A stretch of 64,000 nt of DNA, taken from contig OZ024742.1 of assembly GCA_964016885.1 (NCBI GenBank), positions 357,779,587 through 357,843,586 of the forward strand. The letters are read 5' to 3'. Source of the DNA: Eledone cirrhosa (taxonomy: Eukaryota; Mollusca; Cephalopoda; Octopoda; Eledonidae). A model generated the notes under the pieces. The model worked only from the letters and a program-made list of their open reading frames with translations. It searched no databases and was not told the DNA's origin. A program made the position numbers and the translations under genes. Below are positions 1 to 12,081 of this stretch, in pieces. The first letter of the stretch is position 1, and each line of letters starts with the position of its first letter.

Positions 1-105
1 GGTGGCTGTCATCCTTGTCCTAGAGTGTTGTGAGAGAGATGTGGTGGCTGTCATCCTTGTCCTAGAGTGTTGTGTGAGAGATGTGGTGGCTGTCATCCTT
101 GTCCT

Positions 106-315
106 ATAATGTTGAGAGAGACATGTGGTGGCTGTCATCCTTGTCCTATAGTGTTGTCTGCGAGATGAGGTGGCTGTCATCCTTGTCCTATAGTGTTGTG
201 TGAGCGATGTGGTGGCTGTCATCCTTGTCCTATAGTGTTGAGAGAGAGATGTGGTGGCTGTCATCCTTGTCCTAGAGTGTTGTGAGAGAGATGTGGTGGC
301 TGTCATCCTTGTCCT
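106..315. repeat. Five-unit (210-bp) cassette of array 1, first of eight
   Basis: Five consecutive 42-bp units always occur in the same order, recognised by their tails: TTGAGAGAGACATG, TTGTCTGCGAGATGAGG (or TGTGCGAGATGAGG), TTGTGTGAGCGATG (TGTAAGCGATG in the copy at 1,611), TTGAGAGAGAGATG, TTGTGAGAGAGATG. Cassettes start at 106, 1,611, 2,419, 2,629, 6,564, 8,667, 8,877 and 12,111. Those at 106, 1,611 and 6,564 have TCTGCGAG; the other five have TGTGCGAG, so there are two lineages. The GAGCGATG unit holds one of the few recurrent CpG sites in array 1. Confidence 0.9.
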
Positions 316-1126
316 ATAGTGTTGTGTCAGATGTGGTGGTTGTGATCCTTGTCCTGAAGTGTTGTGTGAGAGATATGGTGGCTGTCATCCTTGTCCTAGA
401 GTGTTGCGAGAGATATGTGGTGGCTGTCATCCTTGTCCTATAATGTTGAGATTGAGATGTGGTTGCTGTCATCCTTGTCCTAGAGTGTTGTGAGAGAGAT
501 GTGGTGGCAGTCATCCTTGTCCTATAGTGTTGTGAGAGAGATGTGTTGGCTGTCATCCTTGTCCTATAGTGTTTGAGAGAGATTTGGTGCCTGTCATCCT
601 TGTCCTAGAGTGTTGTGAGAGAGATGTGGTGGCTGTCATCCTTGTCCTATAGTGTTGTGTGAGAGATGTGGTGGCTGTCATCCTTGTCCTATAGTGTTGT
701 GTGAGAGATGTGGTGGCCGTCATCCTTGTCCTATAGTGTTGTGAGAGAGAGAGAGATGTGTTGGCTGTCATCCTTGTCCTAGTGTGTTGTTACAGAGATG
801 TGGTGGCTGTCATCCATGTCCTAGATTGTGGTGTGAGAGATATGGTGGCTGTCATCCTTGTCCTTTAGTGTTGTGAGAGAGATGTGGTGGCCGTCATCCT
901 TGTCTTAGAGTGTAGTGAGAGAGATGTGGTGGCTGTCATCCTTGCCCTATAGTGTTGTGTGAGAGAGATGTGGTGGCTGTTATCCTTGTCCTAGAGTGTT
1001 GTGAGAGATATGTGGTGGCTGTCATGCTTGTCCTATAGAGTTGTGAGAGAGAGAGATGTGGTGGCTGTTGTCCCTGTCCTATAGTGTTGTGAGAGAGAGA
1101 GATGTGGTGGCTGTCATCCTTCTCCT

Positions 1127-1302
1127 ATAGTGTTGAGAGAGAGATGTGATGGCTGTCATCCTTGTCCTATAATGTTGTGAGAGAGAGAGATGTGGTGGCT
1201 GTCATCGTTGTCCTATAGTGTTGAGAGAGAGATGTGGTGGCTGTCATCCTTGTCCTATAATGTTGTGAGAGAGAGAGATGTGGTGGCTGTCATCGTTGTC
1301 TT
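1127..1302. repeat. 88-bp dimer (42 + 46 bp units)
   Basis: A 42-bp unit (TATAGTGTTGAGAGAGAG tail) alternates with a 46-bp unit (TATAATG start, GTGAGAGAGAGAG tail, and CATCGTTGTC instead of CATCCTTGTC). Dimers lie at 1,127-1,214 and 1,215-1,302. The arrangement recurs near 6,128 and 7,585, in step with the larger duplications. The CATCGTT change adds a CpG that is found almost only in these units. Confidence 0.8.
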
Positions 1303-2418
1303 AGAGTGTTGTGAGAGAGAGAGATGTGGTGGCTGTCATCCTTGTCCTATAGTGTTGAGAGAGTGATGTGGTGGCTGTCTTCCTTGTCCTATAATGTTGT
1401 GAGAGAGAGAGATGTGGTGGCTGTCATCGTTGTCCTAGAGTGTTGTGAGAGAGAGAGAGTTGTGGTGGCTGTCATCCTTGTACTGGAGTGTTGTGTGAGA
1501 GATGTGGTGGCTGTCATCCTTGTCCTAGAGTGTTGTGAGAGAGATGTGGTGGCTGTCATCCTTGTCCTAGAGTGTTGTGTGAGAGATGTGTTGGCTGTCA
1601 TCCTTGTCCTATAATGTTGAGAGAGACATGTGGTGGCTGTCATCCTTGTCCTATAGTGTTGTCTGCGAGATGAGGTGGCTGTCATCCTTGTCCTATAGTG
1701 TTGTGTAAGCGATGTGGTGGCTGTCATCCTTGTCCTATAGTGTTGAGAGAGAGATGTGGTGGCTGTCATCCTTGTCCTAGAGTGTTGTGAGAGAGATGTG
1801 GTGGCTGTCATCCTTGTCCTATAGTGTTGTGTCAGATGTGGTGGTTGTGATCCTTGTCCTGGAGTGTTGTGTGAGAGATATGGTGGTAGTCATCCTTGTC
1901 CTAGAGTGTTGTTAGAGATATGTGGTGGCTGTCATCCTTGTCCTAGAGTGTAGTGACAGAGAGAGATGTGGTGGCTGTCACCCTTGTCCTAGAGTGTTGT
2001 GTGAGTGATGGGGTGGCTGTCATCCTTGTCCTAGAGTGTTGTGTGAGAGATGTGGTGTCTGTCATCCTTGTCCTATAGTGTTGTGAGAGAGATGTGGTGG
2101 CTGTCATCCTTGTCATATAGTGTTGTGATAGAGAGAGAAAGATGTGGTGGCTGTCACCCTTCTCCTAGAGTGTTGTGACAGAGATGTGGTGGCTGTCATC
2201 CTTGTCCTATAGTGTTGAGAGAGAGTTGTGGTGGCCGTCATCCTTGTCCTAGACTGTTGTGAGAGAGATGTGCTGGCTGTCATCCATGTCCTAGAGTGTT
2301 GTGTGAGAGATGTGGTGGCCGTCATCCCTGTCCTGGAGTGTTGTGAGAGAGATGTGGTGGCTGTCATCCTTGTCCTATAGTGTTGAGAGAGACATGTGGT
2401 GGCTGTCATCCTTGTCCT

Positions 2419-2838
2419 ATAGTGTTGAGAGAGACATGTGGTGGCTGTCATCCTTGTCCTATAGTGTTGTGTGCGAGATGAGGTGGCTGTCATCCTTGTC
2501 CTATAGTGTTGTGTGAGCGATGTGGTGGCTGTCATCCTTGTCCTATAGTGTTGAGAGAGAGATGTGGTGGCTGTCATCCTTGTCCTAGAGTGTTGTGAGA
2601 GAGATGTGGTGGCTGTCATCCTTGTCCTATAATGTTGAGAGAGACATGTGGTGGCTGTCATCCTTGTCCTATAGTGTTGTGTGCGAGATGAGGTGGCTGT
2701 CATCCTTGTCCTATAGTGTTGTGTGAGCGATGTGGTGGCTGTCATCCTTGTCCTATAGTGTTGAGAGAGAGATGTGGTGGCTGTCATCCTTGTCCTAGAG
2801 TGTTGTGAGAGAGATGTGGTGGCTGTCATCCTTGTCCT
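2419..2838. repeat. Two tandem 210-bp cassettes (higher-order dimer)
   Basis: Cassettes at 2,419 and 2,629 lie back to back with an offset of exactly 210 bp. They differ mainly at the first unit (TATAGTG against TATAATG). The same tandem pair is found in copy II at 8,667 and 8,877. Local doubling of the five-unit cassette therefore happened before the 6-kb duplication. Confidence 0.88.
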
Positions 2839-5098
2839 ATAGTGTTGTGTCAGATGTGGTGATTGTGATCCTTGTCCTGGAGTGTTGTGTGAGAGATATG
2901 GTGGCTGTCATCCTTGTCCTAGAGTGTTGCGAGAGATATGTGGTGGCTGTCATCCTTGTCCTATAATGTTGAGATTGAGATGTGGTTGCTGTCATCCTAG
3001 TCCTAGAGTGTTGTGAGAGAGATGTGGTGGCAGTCATCCTTGTCCTATAGTGTTGTGAGAGAGATGTGGTGGCTGTCATCCTTGTCCTATAGTGTTTGAG
3101 AGAGATTTGGTGGCTGTCATCCTTGTCCTAGAGTGTTGTGAGAGAGATGTGGTGGCTGTCATCCTTGTCCTATAGTGTTGTGTGAGAGATGTGGTGGCTG
3201 TCATCCTTGTCCTATAGTGTTGTGTGAGAGATGTGGTGGCCGTCATCCTTGTCCTATAGTGTTGTGAGAGAGAGAGAGATGTGTTGGCTGTCATCCTTGT
3301 CCTTGTGTGTTGTTACAGAGATGTGGTGGCTGTCATCCATGTCCTAGAGTGTGGTGTGAGAGATATGGTGGCTGTCATCCTTGTCCTATAGTGTTGTGAG
3401 AGAGATGTGGTGGCCGTCATCCTTGTCTTAGAGTGTAGTGAGAGAGATGTGTTGCCTGTCATCCTTGTCCTAGAGTCTGGTGTGAGAGATGTGTTGGCTG
3501 TCATCCTTGTCCTATAGTGTTTTGTGAGAGATGTGGTGGCTGTCATCCTTGTCTTAGAGTGTAGTGAGAGAGATGTGTTGCCTGTCATCCTTGTCCTAGA
3601 GTCTGGTGTGAGAGATGTGTTGGCTGTCATCCTTGTCCTATAGTGTTGTGTGAGATGTGGTGGCTGTCATCCTTGTCTTAGAGTGTAGTGAGAGAGATGT
3701 GGTGGCTGTCATCCTTGTCTTAGAGTGTAGTGTGAGAGATGTGTTGGCCGTTATCCTTGTGCTAGAGTGTTGTGAGAGAGATGTGGTGGCTGTCATCCTT
3801 GTCCTAGAGTGTGGTGTGAGAGATGTGGTGGCTGTCATCCTTGTCCTATAGTGTTGTGTGAGAGATGTGGTGGCCGTCATCCTTGTCCTAGAGTGTTGTG
3901 AGAGAGATGTGGTGGCTGTCATCCTTGTCCTAGAGTGTTGTGAGAGATATGTGGTGGCTGTCATCCTTGTCCTATAGTGTTGTGACAGAGATGTGGTTGC
4001 TGTCATCCTTGTCCTAGAGTGTTGTGAGAGAGATGTGGTGGCGGTCCTCCTTGTCCTATAGTGTTGTGAGAGAGTTGTGGTGGCTGTCATCCTTGTTCTA
4101 TAGTGTTGTGTGAGAGATGTGGTGACTGTCATCCTTGTCCTAGAGTGTTGTGTGAGAGATGTGGTGGCTGTCATCCTTGTCCTAGAGTGTGGTGTGAGAG
4201 ATGTGGTGGCTGTCATCCTTGTCCTATAGTGTTGTGTGAGAGATGTGGTGGCCGTCATCCTTGTCCTAGAGTGTTGTGAGAGAGATGTGGTGGCTGTCAT
4301 CCTTGTCCTATAGTGTTGAGAGAGATGTGGTGGCCGTCATCCTTGTCCTAGAGTGTTGTGAGAGAAATGTGGTGGCTGTCATCCTTGTCCTATAGTGTTG
4401 AGAGAGAGATGTGTTGGCTGTCATCCTTGTCCTATAGTGTTGAGAGAGAGATGTGGTGGCCGTCATCCTTGTCCTAGAGTGTTGTGAGAGAGATGTGGTG
4501 GCTGTCATCCTTGTCCTAGAATGTGGTGTGAGAGATGTGGTGGCTGTCATCCTTGTCCTATAGTGTTGAGAGAGAGATGTGGTGGCTGTCATCCTTGTCC
4601 TATAGTGTTGTGTGAGAGATGTGGTGGCTGTCATCCTTGTCCTATAGTGTTGTGAGAGAGATGTGGTGGCTGTCATCCTTGTCCTAGAGTGTTGTGAGAG
4701 ATATGTGGTGGCTGTCATCCTTGTCCTATAGTGTTGTGACAGAGATGTGGTTGCCGTCATCCTTGTCCTAGAGTGTTGTGACAGAGATGTGGTTGCTGTC
4801 ATCCTTGTCCTAGAGTGTTGTGAGAGAGATGTGGTGGCTGTCATCCTTGTCCTATAGTGTTGTGAGAGAGATATGTGGTGGCTGTCATCCTTGTCCTAGA
4901 GTGTTGTGAGAGAGATGTTGTGGCTGTCATCCTTGTCCTATAGTGTTGTGTGAGAGATGTGGTGGCTGTCATCCTTGTCCTAGAGTGTTGTGAGAGAGAT
5001 GTGGTGGCCGTCATCGTCCTAGAGTGTTGTGAGAGAGATGTGGTGGCTGTCATCCTTGTCCTATAGTGTTGAGAGAGAGATGTGGTGGCTGTCATCCT

Positions 5099-6458
5099 TG
5101 TCCTATAGTGTTGTGAGAGAGATATGTGGTGGCTGTCATCCTTGTCCTAGAGTGTGGTGTGAGAGATGTGGTGGCTGTCATCCTTGTCCTATAGTGTTGT
5201 GTGAGAGATGTGGTGGCCGTCATCCTTGTCCTAGAGTGTTGTGAGAGAGATGTGGTGGCCGTCATCCTTGTCCTAGAGTGTTGTGAGAGAGATGTGGTGG
5301 CTGTCATCCTTGTCCTATAGTGTTGAGAGAGATATGTGGTGGCTGTCATCCTTGTCCTAGAGTGTTGTGAGAGAGATGTGGTGGCTGTCATCCTTGTCCT
5401 AGAGTGTTGTGTCAGAGATGTGGTGGCTGTCATCCTTGTCCTAGAGTGTGGTGTGAGAGATGTGGTGGCTGTCATCCTTGTCCTATAGTGTTGTGTGAGA
5501 GATGTGGTGGCCGTCATCCTTGTCCTAGAGTGTTGTGAGAGAGATGTGGTGGCTGTCATCCTTGTCCTAGAATGTGGTGTGAGAGATGTGGTGGCTGTCA
5601 TCCTTGTCCTATAGTGTTGTGAGAGATATGTGGTGGCTGTCATCCTTGTCCTATAGTGTTGTGACAGAGATGTGGTTGCTGTCATCCTTGTCCTAGAGTG
5701 TTGTGAGAGAGATGTGGTGGCGGTCCTCCTTGTCCTATAGTGTTGTGAGAGATATGTGGTGGCTGTCATCCTTGTCCTATAGTGTTTTGTGAGAGATGTG
5801 GTGGCTTTATCCTTGTCCTAGAGTGTTGTGAGAGAGATGTGGTGGCTGTCATCCTTGTCCCATAGTGTTGTGAGAGAGAGAGATGTGGTGGCTGTCGTCC
5901 TTGTCCTATAGTGTTGAGAGAGAGATGTGGTGGCTGTCATCCTTGCCCTATAGTGTTGTGTGAGAGAGATGTGGTGGCTGTTATCCTTGTCCTAGAGTGT
6001 TGTGAGAGATATGTGGTGGCTGTCATGCTTGTCCTATAGAGTTGTGAGAGAGAGAGATGTGGCGGCTGTTGTCCCTGTCCTATAGTGTTGTGAGAGAGAG
6101 AGATGTGGTGGCTGTCATCCTTGTCCTATAGTGTTGAGAGAGAGATGTGGTGGCTGTCATCCTTGTCCTATAATGTTGTGAGAGAGAGAGATGTGGTGGC
6201 TGTCATCGTTGTCATATAGTGTTGAGAGAGAGATGTGGTGGCTGTCATCCTTGTCCTATAATGTTGTGAGAGACAGAGATGTGGTGGCTGTCATCGTTGT
6301 CTTAGAGTGTTGTGAGAGAGAGAGATGTGGTGGCTGTCATCCTTGTCCTATAGTGTTGAGAGAGTGATGTGGTGGCTGTCATCCTTGTCCTATAATGTTG
6401 TGAGAGAGAGAGATGTGGTGGCTGTCATCCTTGTACTGGAGTGTTGTGTGAGAGATGT
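5099..6458. repeat. Array 1 interval between duplicated segments, with a third partial block at about 5,925-6,411
   Basis: The first 820 bases are ordinary 42-bp units. From about 5,925 the sequence matches 924-1,410 with a 5,001-bp offset, including the rare TTGCCCTATAG unit (5,943), the CATGCTTGTCC unit and the GA-long dimer units. It therefore carries a third copy of that block, which lies directly before the start of copy II. Near 6,411 it lacks about one GA-long unit that copy I has. This arrangement suggests that copy I is preceded outside the window by the same block tail. Confidence 0.8.
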
Positions 6459-9400
6459 GGTGGCTGTCATCCTTGTCCTAGAGTGTTGTGAGAGAGATGT
6501 GGTGGCTGTCATCCTTGTCCTAGAGTGTTGTGTGAGAGATGTGGTGGCTGTCATCCTTGTCCTATAATGTTGAGAGAGACATGTGGTGGCTGTCATCCTT
6601 GTCCTATAGTGTTGTCTGCGAGATGAGGTGGCTGTCATCCTTGTCCTATAGTGTTGTGTGAGCGATGTGGTGGCTGTCATCCTTGTCCTATAGTGTTGAG
6701 AGAGAGATGTGGTGGCTGTCATCCTTGTCCTAGAGTGTTGTGAGAGAGATGTGGTGGCTGTCATCCTTGTCCTATAGTGTTGTGTCAGATGTGGTGGTTG
6801 TGATCCTTGTCCTGAAGTGTTGTGTGAGAGATATGGTGGCTGTCATCCTTGTCCTAGAGTGTTGCGAGAGATATGTGGTGGCTGTCATCCTTGTCCTATA
6901 ATGTTGAGATTGAGATGTGGTTGCTGTCATCCTTGTCCTAGAGTGTTGTGAGAGAGATGTGGTGGCAGTCATCCTTGTCCTATAGTGTTGTGAGAGAGAT
7001 GTGTTGGCTGTCATCCTTGTCCTATAGTGTTTGAGAGAGATTTGGTGCCTGTCATCCTTGTCCTAGAGTGTTGTGAGAGAGATGTGGTGGCTGTCATCCT
7101 TGTCCTATAGTGTTGTGTGAGAGATGTGGTGGCTGTCATCCTTGTCCTATAGTGTTGTGTGAGAGATGTGGTGGCCGTCATCCTTGTCCTATAGTGTTGT
7201 GAGAGAGAGAGAGATGTGTTGGCTGTCATCCTTGTCCTAGTGTGTTGTTACAGAGATGTGGTGGCTGTCATCCATGTCCTAGATTGTGGTGTGAGAGATA
7301 TGGTGGCTGTCATCCTTGTCCTTTAGTGTTGTGAGAGAGATGTGGTGGCCGTCATCCTTGTCTTAGAGTGTAGTGAGAGAGATGTGGTGGCTGTCATCCT
7401 TGCCCTATAGTGTTGTGTGAGAGAGATGTGGTGGCTGTTATCCTTGTCCTAGAGTGTTGTGAGAGATATGTGGTGGCTGTCATGCTTGTCCTATAGAGTT
7501 GTGAGAGAGAGAGATGTGGTGGCTGTTGTCCCTGTCCTATAGTGTTGTGAGAGAGAGAGATGTGGTGGCTGTCATCCTTCTCCTATAGTGTTGAGAGAGA
7601 GATGTGATGGCTGTCATCCTTGTCCTATAATGTTGTGAGAGAGAGAGATGTGGTGGCTGTCATCGTTGTCCTATAGTGTTGAGAGAGAGATGTGGTGGCT
7701 GTCATCCTTGTCCTATAATGTTGTGAGAGAGAGAGATGTGGTGGCTGTCATCGTTGTCTTAGAGTGTTGTGAGAGAGAGAGATGTGGTGGCTGTCATCCT
7801 TGTCCTATAGTGTTGAGAGAGTGATGTGGTGGCTGTCTTCCTTGTCCTATAATGTTGTGAGAGAGAGAGATGTGGTGGCTGTCATCGTTGTCCTAGAGTG
7901 TTGTGAGAGAGAGAGAGTTGTGGTGGCTGTCATCCTTGTACTGGAGTGTTGTGTGAGAGATGTGGTGGCTGTCATCCTTGTCCTATAGTGTTGAGAGAGA
8001 GATGTGGTGGCTGTCATCCTTGTCCTAGAGTGTTGTGAGAGAGATGTGGTGGCTGTCATCCTTGTCCTATAGTGTTGTGTCAGATGTGGTGGTTGTGATC
8101 CTTGTCCTGGAGTGTTGTGTGAGAGATATGGTGGTAGTCATCCTTGTCCTAGAGTGTTGTTAGAGATATGTGGTGGCTGTCATCCTTATCCTAGAGTGTA
8201 GTGACAGAGAGAGATGTGGTGGCTGTCACCCTTGTCCTAGAGTGTTGTGTGAGTGATGGGGTGGCTGTCATCCTTGTCCTAGAGTATTGTGTGAGAGATG
8301 TGGTGTCTGTCATCCTTGTCCTATAGTGTTGTGAGAGAGATGTGGTGGCTGTCATCCTTGTCATATAGTGTTGTGATAGAGAGAGAAAGATGTGGTGGCT
8401 GTCACCCTTCTCCTAGAGTGTTGTGACAGAGATGTGGTGGCTGTCATCCTTGTCCTATAGTGTTGAGAGAGAGTTGTGGTGGCCGTCATCCTTGTCCTAG
8501 ACTGTTGTGAGAGAGATGTGCTGGCTGTCATCCATGTCCTAGAGTGTTGTGTGAGAGATGTGGTGGCCGTCATCCCTGTCCTGGAGTGTTGTGAGAGAGA
8601 TGTGGTGGCTGTCATCCTTGTCCTATAGTGTTGAGAGAGACATGTGGTGGCTGTCATCCTTGTCCTATAGTGTTGAGAGAGACATGTGGTGGCTGTCATC
8701 CTTGTCCTATAGTGTTGTGTGCGAGATGAGGTGGCTGTCATCCTTGTCCTATAGTGTTGTGTGAGCGATGTGGTGGCTGTCATCCTTGTCCTATAGTGTT
8801 GAGAGAGAGATGTGGTGGCTGTCATCCTTGTCCTAGAGTGTTGTGAGAGAGATGTGGTGGCTGTCATCCTTGTCCTATAATGTTGAGAGAGACATGTGGT
8901 GGCTGTCATCCTTGTCCTATAGTGTTGTGTGCGAGATGAGGTGGCTGTCATCCTTGTCCTATAGTGTTGTGTGAGCGATGTGGTGGCTGTCATCCTTGTC
9001 CTATAGTGTTGAGAGAGAGATGTGGTGGCTGTCATCCTTGTCCTAGAGTGTTGTGAGAGAGATGTGGTGGCTGTCATCCTTGTCCTATAGTGTTGTGTCA
9101 GATGTGGTGATTGTGATCCTTGTCCTGGAGTGTTGTGTGAGAGATATGGTGGCTGTCATCCTTGTCCTAGAGTGTTGCGAGAGATATGTGGTGGCTGTCA
9201 TCCTTGTCCTATAATGTTGAGATTGAGATGTGGTTGCTGTCATCCTAGTCCTAGAGTGTTGTGAGAGAGATGTGGTGGCAGTCATCCTTGTCCTATAGTG
9301 TTGTGAGAGAGATGTGGTGGCTGTCATCCTTGTCCTATAGTTTGAGAGAGATTTGGTGGCTGTCATCCTTGTCCTAGAGTGTTGTGAGAGAGATGTGGTG

Positions 9401-11346
9401 GCTGTCATCCTTGTCCTATAGTGTTGTGTGAGAGATGTGGTGGCTGTCATCCTTGTCCTATAGTGTTGTGTGAGAGATGTGGTGGCCGTCATCCTTGTCC
9501 TATAGTGTTGTGAGAGAGAGAGAGATGTGTTGGCTGTCATCCTTGTCCTTGTGTGTTGTTACAGAGATGTGGTGGCTGTCATCCATGTCCTAGAGTGTGG
9601 TGTGAGAGATATGGTGGCTGTCATCCTTGTCCTATAGTGTTGTGAGAGAGATGTGGTGGCCGTCATCCTTGTCTTAGAGTGTAGTGAGAGAGATGTGTTG
9701 CCTGTCATCCTTGTCCTAGAGTCTGGTGTGAGAGATGTGTTGGCTGTCATCCTTGTCCTATAGTGTTTTGTGAGAGATGTGGTGGCTGTCATCCTTGTCT
9801 TAGAGTGTAGTGAGAGAGATGTGTTGCCTGTCATCCTTGTCCTAGAGTCTGGTGTGAGAGATGTGTTGGCTGTCATCCTTGTCCTATAGTGTTGTGTGAG
9901 AGATGTGGTGGCTGTCATCCTTGTCTTAGAGTGTAGTGAGAGAGATGTGGTGGCTGTCATCCTTGTCTTAGAGTGTAGTGTGAGAGATGTGTTGGCCGTT
10001 ATCCTTGTGCTAGAGTGTTGTGAGAGAGATGTGGTGGCTGTCATCCTTGTCCTAGAGTGTGGTGTGAGAGATGTGGTGGCTGTCATCCTTGTCCTATAGT
10101 GTTGTGTGAGAGATGTGGTGGCCGTCATCCTTGTCCTAGAGTGTTGTGAGAGAGATGTGGTGGCTGTCATCCTTGTCCTAGAGTGTTGTGAGAGATATGT
10201 GGTGGCTGTCATCCTTGTCCTATAGTGTTGTGACAGAGATGTGGTTGCTGTCATCCTTGTCCTAGAGTGTTGTGAGAGAGATGTGGTGGCGGTCCTCCTT
10301 GTCCTATAGTGTTGTGAGAGAGTTGTGGTGGCTGTCATCCTTGTTCTACAGTGTTGTGTGAGAGATGTGGTGACTGTCATCCTTGTCCTAGAGTGTTGTG
10401 TGAGAGATGTGGTGGCTGTCATCCTTGTCCTAGAGTGTGGTGTGAGAGATGTGGTGGCTGTCATCCTTGTCCTATAGTGTTGTGTGAGAGATGTGGTGGC
10501 CGTCATCCTTGTCCTAGAGTGTTGTGAGAGAGATGTGGTGGCTGTCATCCTTGTCCTATAGTGTTGAGAGAGATGTGGTGGCCGTCATCCTTGTCCTAGA
10601 GTGTTGTGAGAGAAATGTGGTGGCTGTCATCCTTGTCCTATAGTGTTGAGAGAGAGATGTGTTGGCTGTCATCCTTGTCCTATAGTGTTGAGAGAGAGAT
10701 GTGGTGGCCGTCATCCTTGTCCTAGAGTGTTGTGAGAGAGATGTGGTGGCTGTCATCCTTGTCCTAGAATGTGGTGTGAGAGATGTGGTGGCTGTCATCC
10801 TTGTCCTATAGTGTTGAGAGAGAGATGTGGTGGCTGTCATCCTTGTCCTATAGTGTTGTGTGAGAGATGTGGTGGCTGTCATCCTTGTCCTATAGTGTTG
10901 TGAGAGAGATGTGGTGGCTGTCATCCTTGTCCTAGAGTGTTGTGAGAGATATGTGGTGGCTGTCATCCTTGTCCTATAGTGTTGTGACAGAGATGTGGTT
11001 GCCGTCATCCTTGTCCTAGAGTGTTGTGACAGAGATGTGGTTGCTGTCATCCTTGTCCTAGAGTGTTGTGAGAGAGATGTGGTGGCTGTCATCCTTGTCC
11101 TATAGTGTTGTGAGAGAGATATGTGGTGGCTGTCATCCTTGTCCTAGAGTGTTGTGAGAGAGATGTTGTGGCTGTCATCCTTGTCCTATAGTGTTGTGTG
11201 AGAGATGTGGTGGCTGTCATCCTTGTCCTAGAGTGTTGTGAGAGAGATGTGGTGGCCGTCATCGTCCTAGAGTGTTGTGAGAGAGATGTGGTGGCTGTCA
11301 TCCTTGTCCTATAGTGTTGAGAGAGAGATGTGGTGGCTGTCATCCT
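6459..11346. repeat. Array 1 segmental duplication, copy II (right)
   Basis: This is the near-identical partner of 1-5,098. It lacks five units (210 bp) relative to copy I in the region near 7,985 and differs otherwise by scattered substitutions, for example TTGTTCTACAG at 10,342 against TTGTTCTATAG at 4,094, and ATCCTTATCC at 8,183 against ATCCTTGTCC. Downstream of about 11,346 the order of unit variants no longer follows copy I. Because unequal exchange is expected to homogenise such arrays, the low divergence implies a recent event. Confidence 0.9.
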
Positions 11347-12081
11347 TGTCCTATAGTGTTGTGTGAGAGATGTGGTGGCTGTTATCCTTGTCCTAGAGTG
11401 TTGTGTGAGAGATGTGGTGGCTGTCATCCTTGTCCTATAGTGTTGTGTGAGAGATGTGGTGGCTGTCATCCTTGTCCTAGAGTGTGGTGTGAGAGATGTG
11501 GTGGCTGTCATCCTTGTCCTAGAGTGTGGTGTGAGAGATGTGGTGGCTGTCATCCTTGTCCTATAGTGTTGTGTGAGAGATATGGTGGCTGTCATCCTTG
11601 TCCTAGAGTGTGGTGTGAGAGAGGTGGTGGCCGTCATCCTTGTCCTAGAGTGTTGTGAGAGAGATGTGGTGGCTGTCATCTTTGTCCTAGAGTGTTGTGA
11701 GAGATATGTGGTGGCTGTCATCCTTGTACTATAGTGTTGTGACAGAGATGTGGTGGCTGTCATCCTTGTCCTAGAGTGTTGTGAGAGAGATGTGGTGGCT
11801 GTCATCCTTGTCCTATAGTGTTGAGAGAGAGATGTGGTGGCCGTCATCCTTGTCCTAGAGTGTTGTAAAAGAGATGTGGTGGCTGTCTTCCTTGTCCTAT
11901 AGCGTTGTGACAGAGATGTGGTGGCTGTCATCCTTGTCCTAGAGTGTTGTGTGAGAGATGTGGTGGCTGTCATCCTTGTCCTAGAATGTTGTGAGAGAGA
12001 TGTGGTGGCTGTCTTCCTTGTCCTAGAGTGTTGTGTGAGAGATCTGGTGGCTGTCATCCTTGTACTAGAGTGTTGTGAGAG

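Larger units (their letters stand above)
1..5098. repeat. Array 1 segmental duplication, copy I (left)
   Basis: This segment recurs almost unchanged at 6,459-11,346. The offset is 6,458 bp from position 1 to about 1,530 and 6,248 bp from about 2,110 onward. The difference is 210 bp, exactly five 42-bp units, present here at about 1,531-1,740 and missing from copy II. Shared private variants prove common descent rather than generic unit similarity: TTGCCCTATAG at 943 and 7,401, TTGTACTGGAG at 1,469, and GAGAGAAAGATG near 2,134. A 2-bp loss near 9,348 and a 2-bp gain near 9,899 in copy II cancel out. Identity ends near 5,098, where copy I has GTGAGAGAGATATG and copy II has GTGTGAGAGATG. The left end probably lies outside the window. 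Confidence 0.9.

Noticed and set aside
2113..2829. Minus-strand open frame of 238 codons (and its twin at 8,361-9,077) as a repeat-protein gene
   Set aside because: The frame is open only because the 42-bp unit has no stop in it. Other frames on both strands are open too, changes are mostly non-synonymous, and frames end wherever a GA dinucleotide changes unit length. No promoter, unique domain or flanking non-repeat coding sequence is visible.
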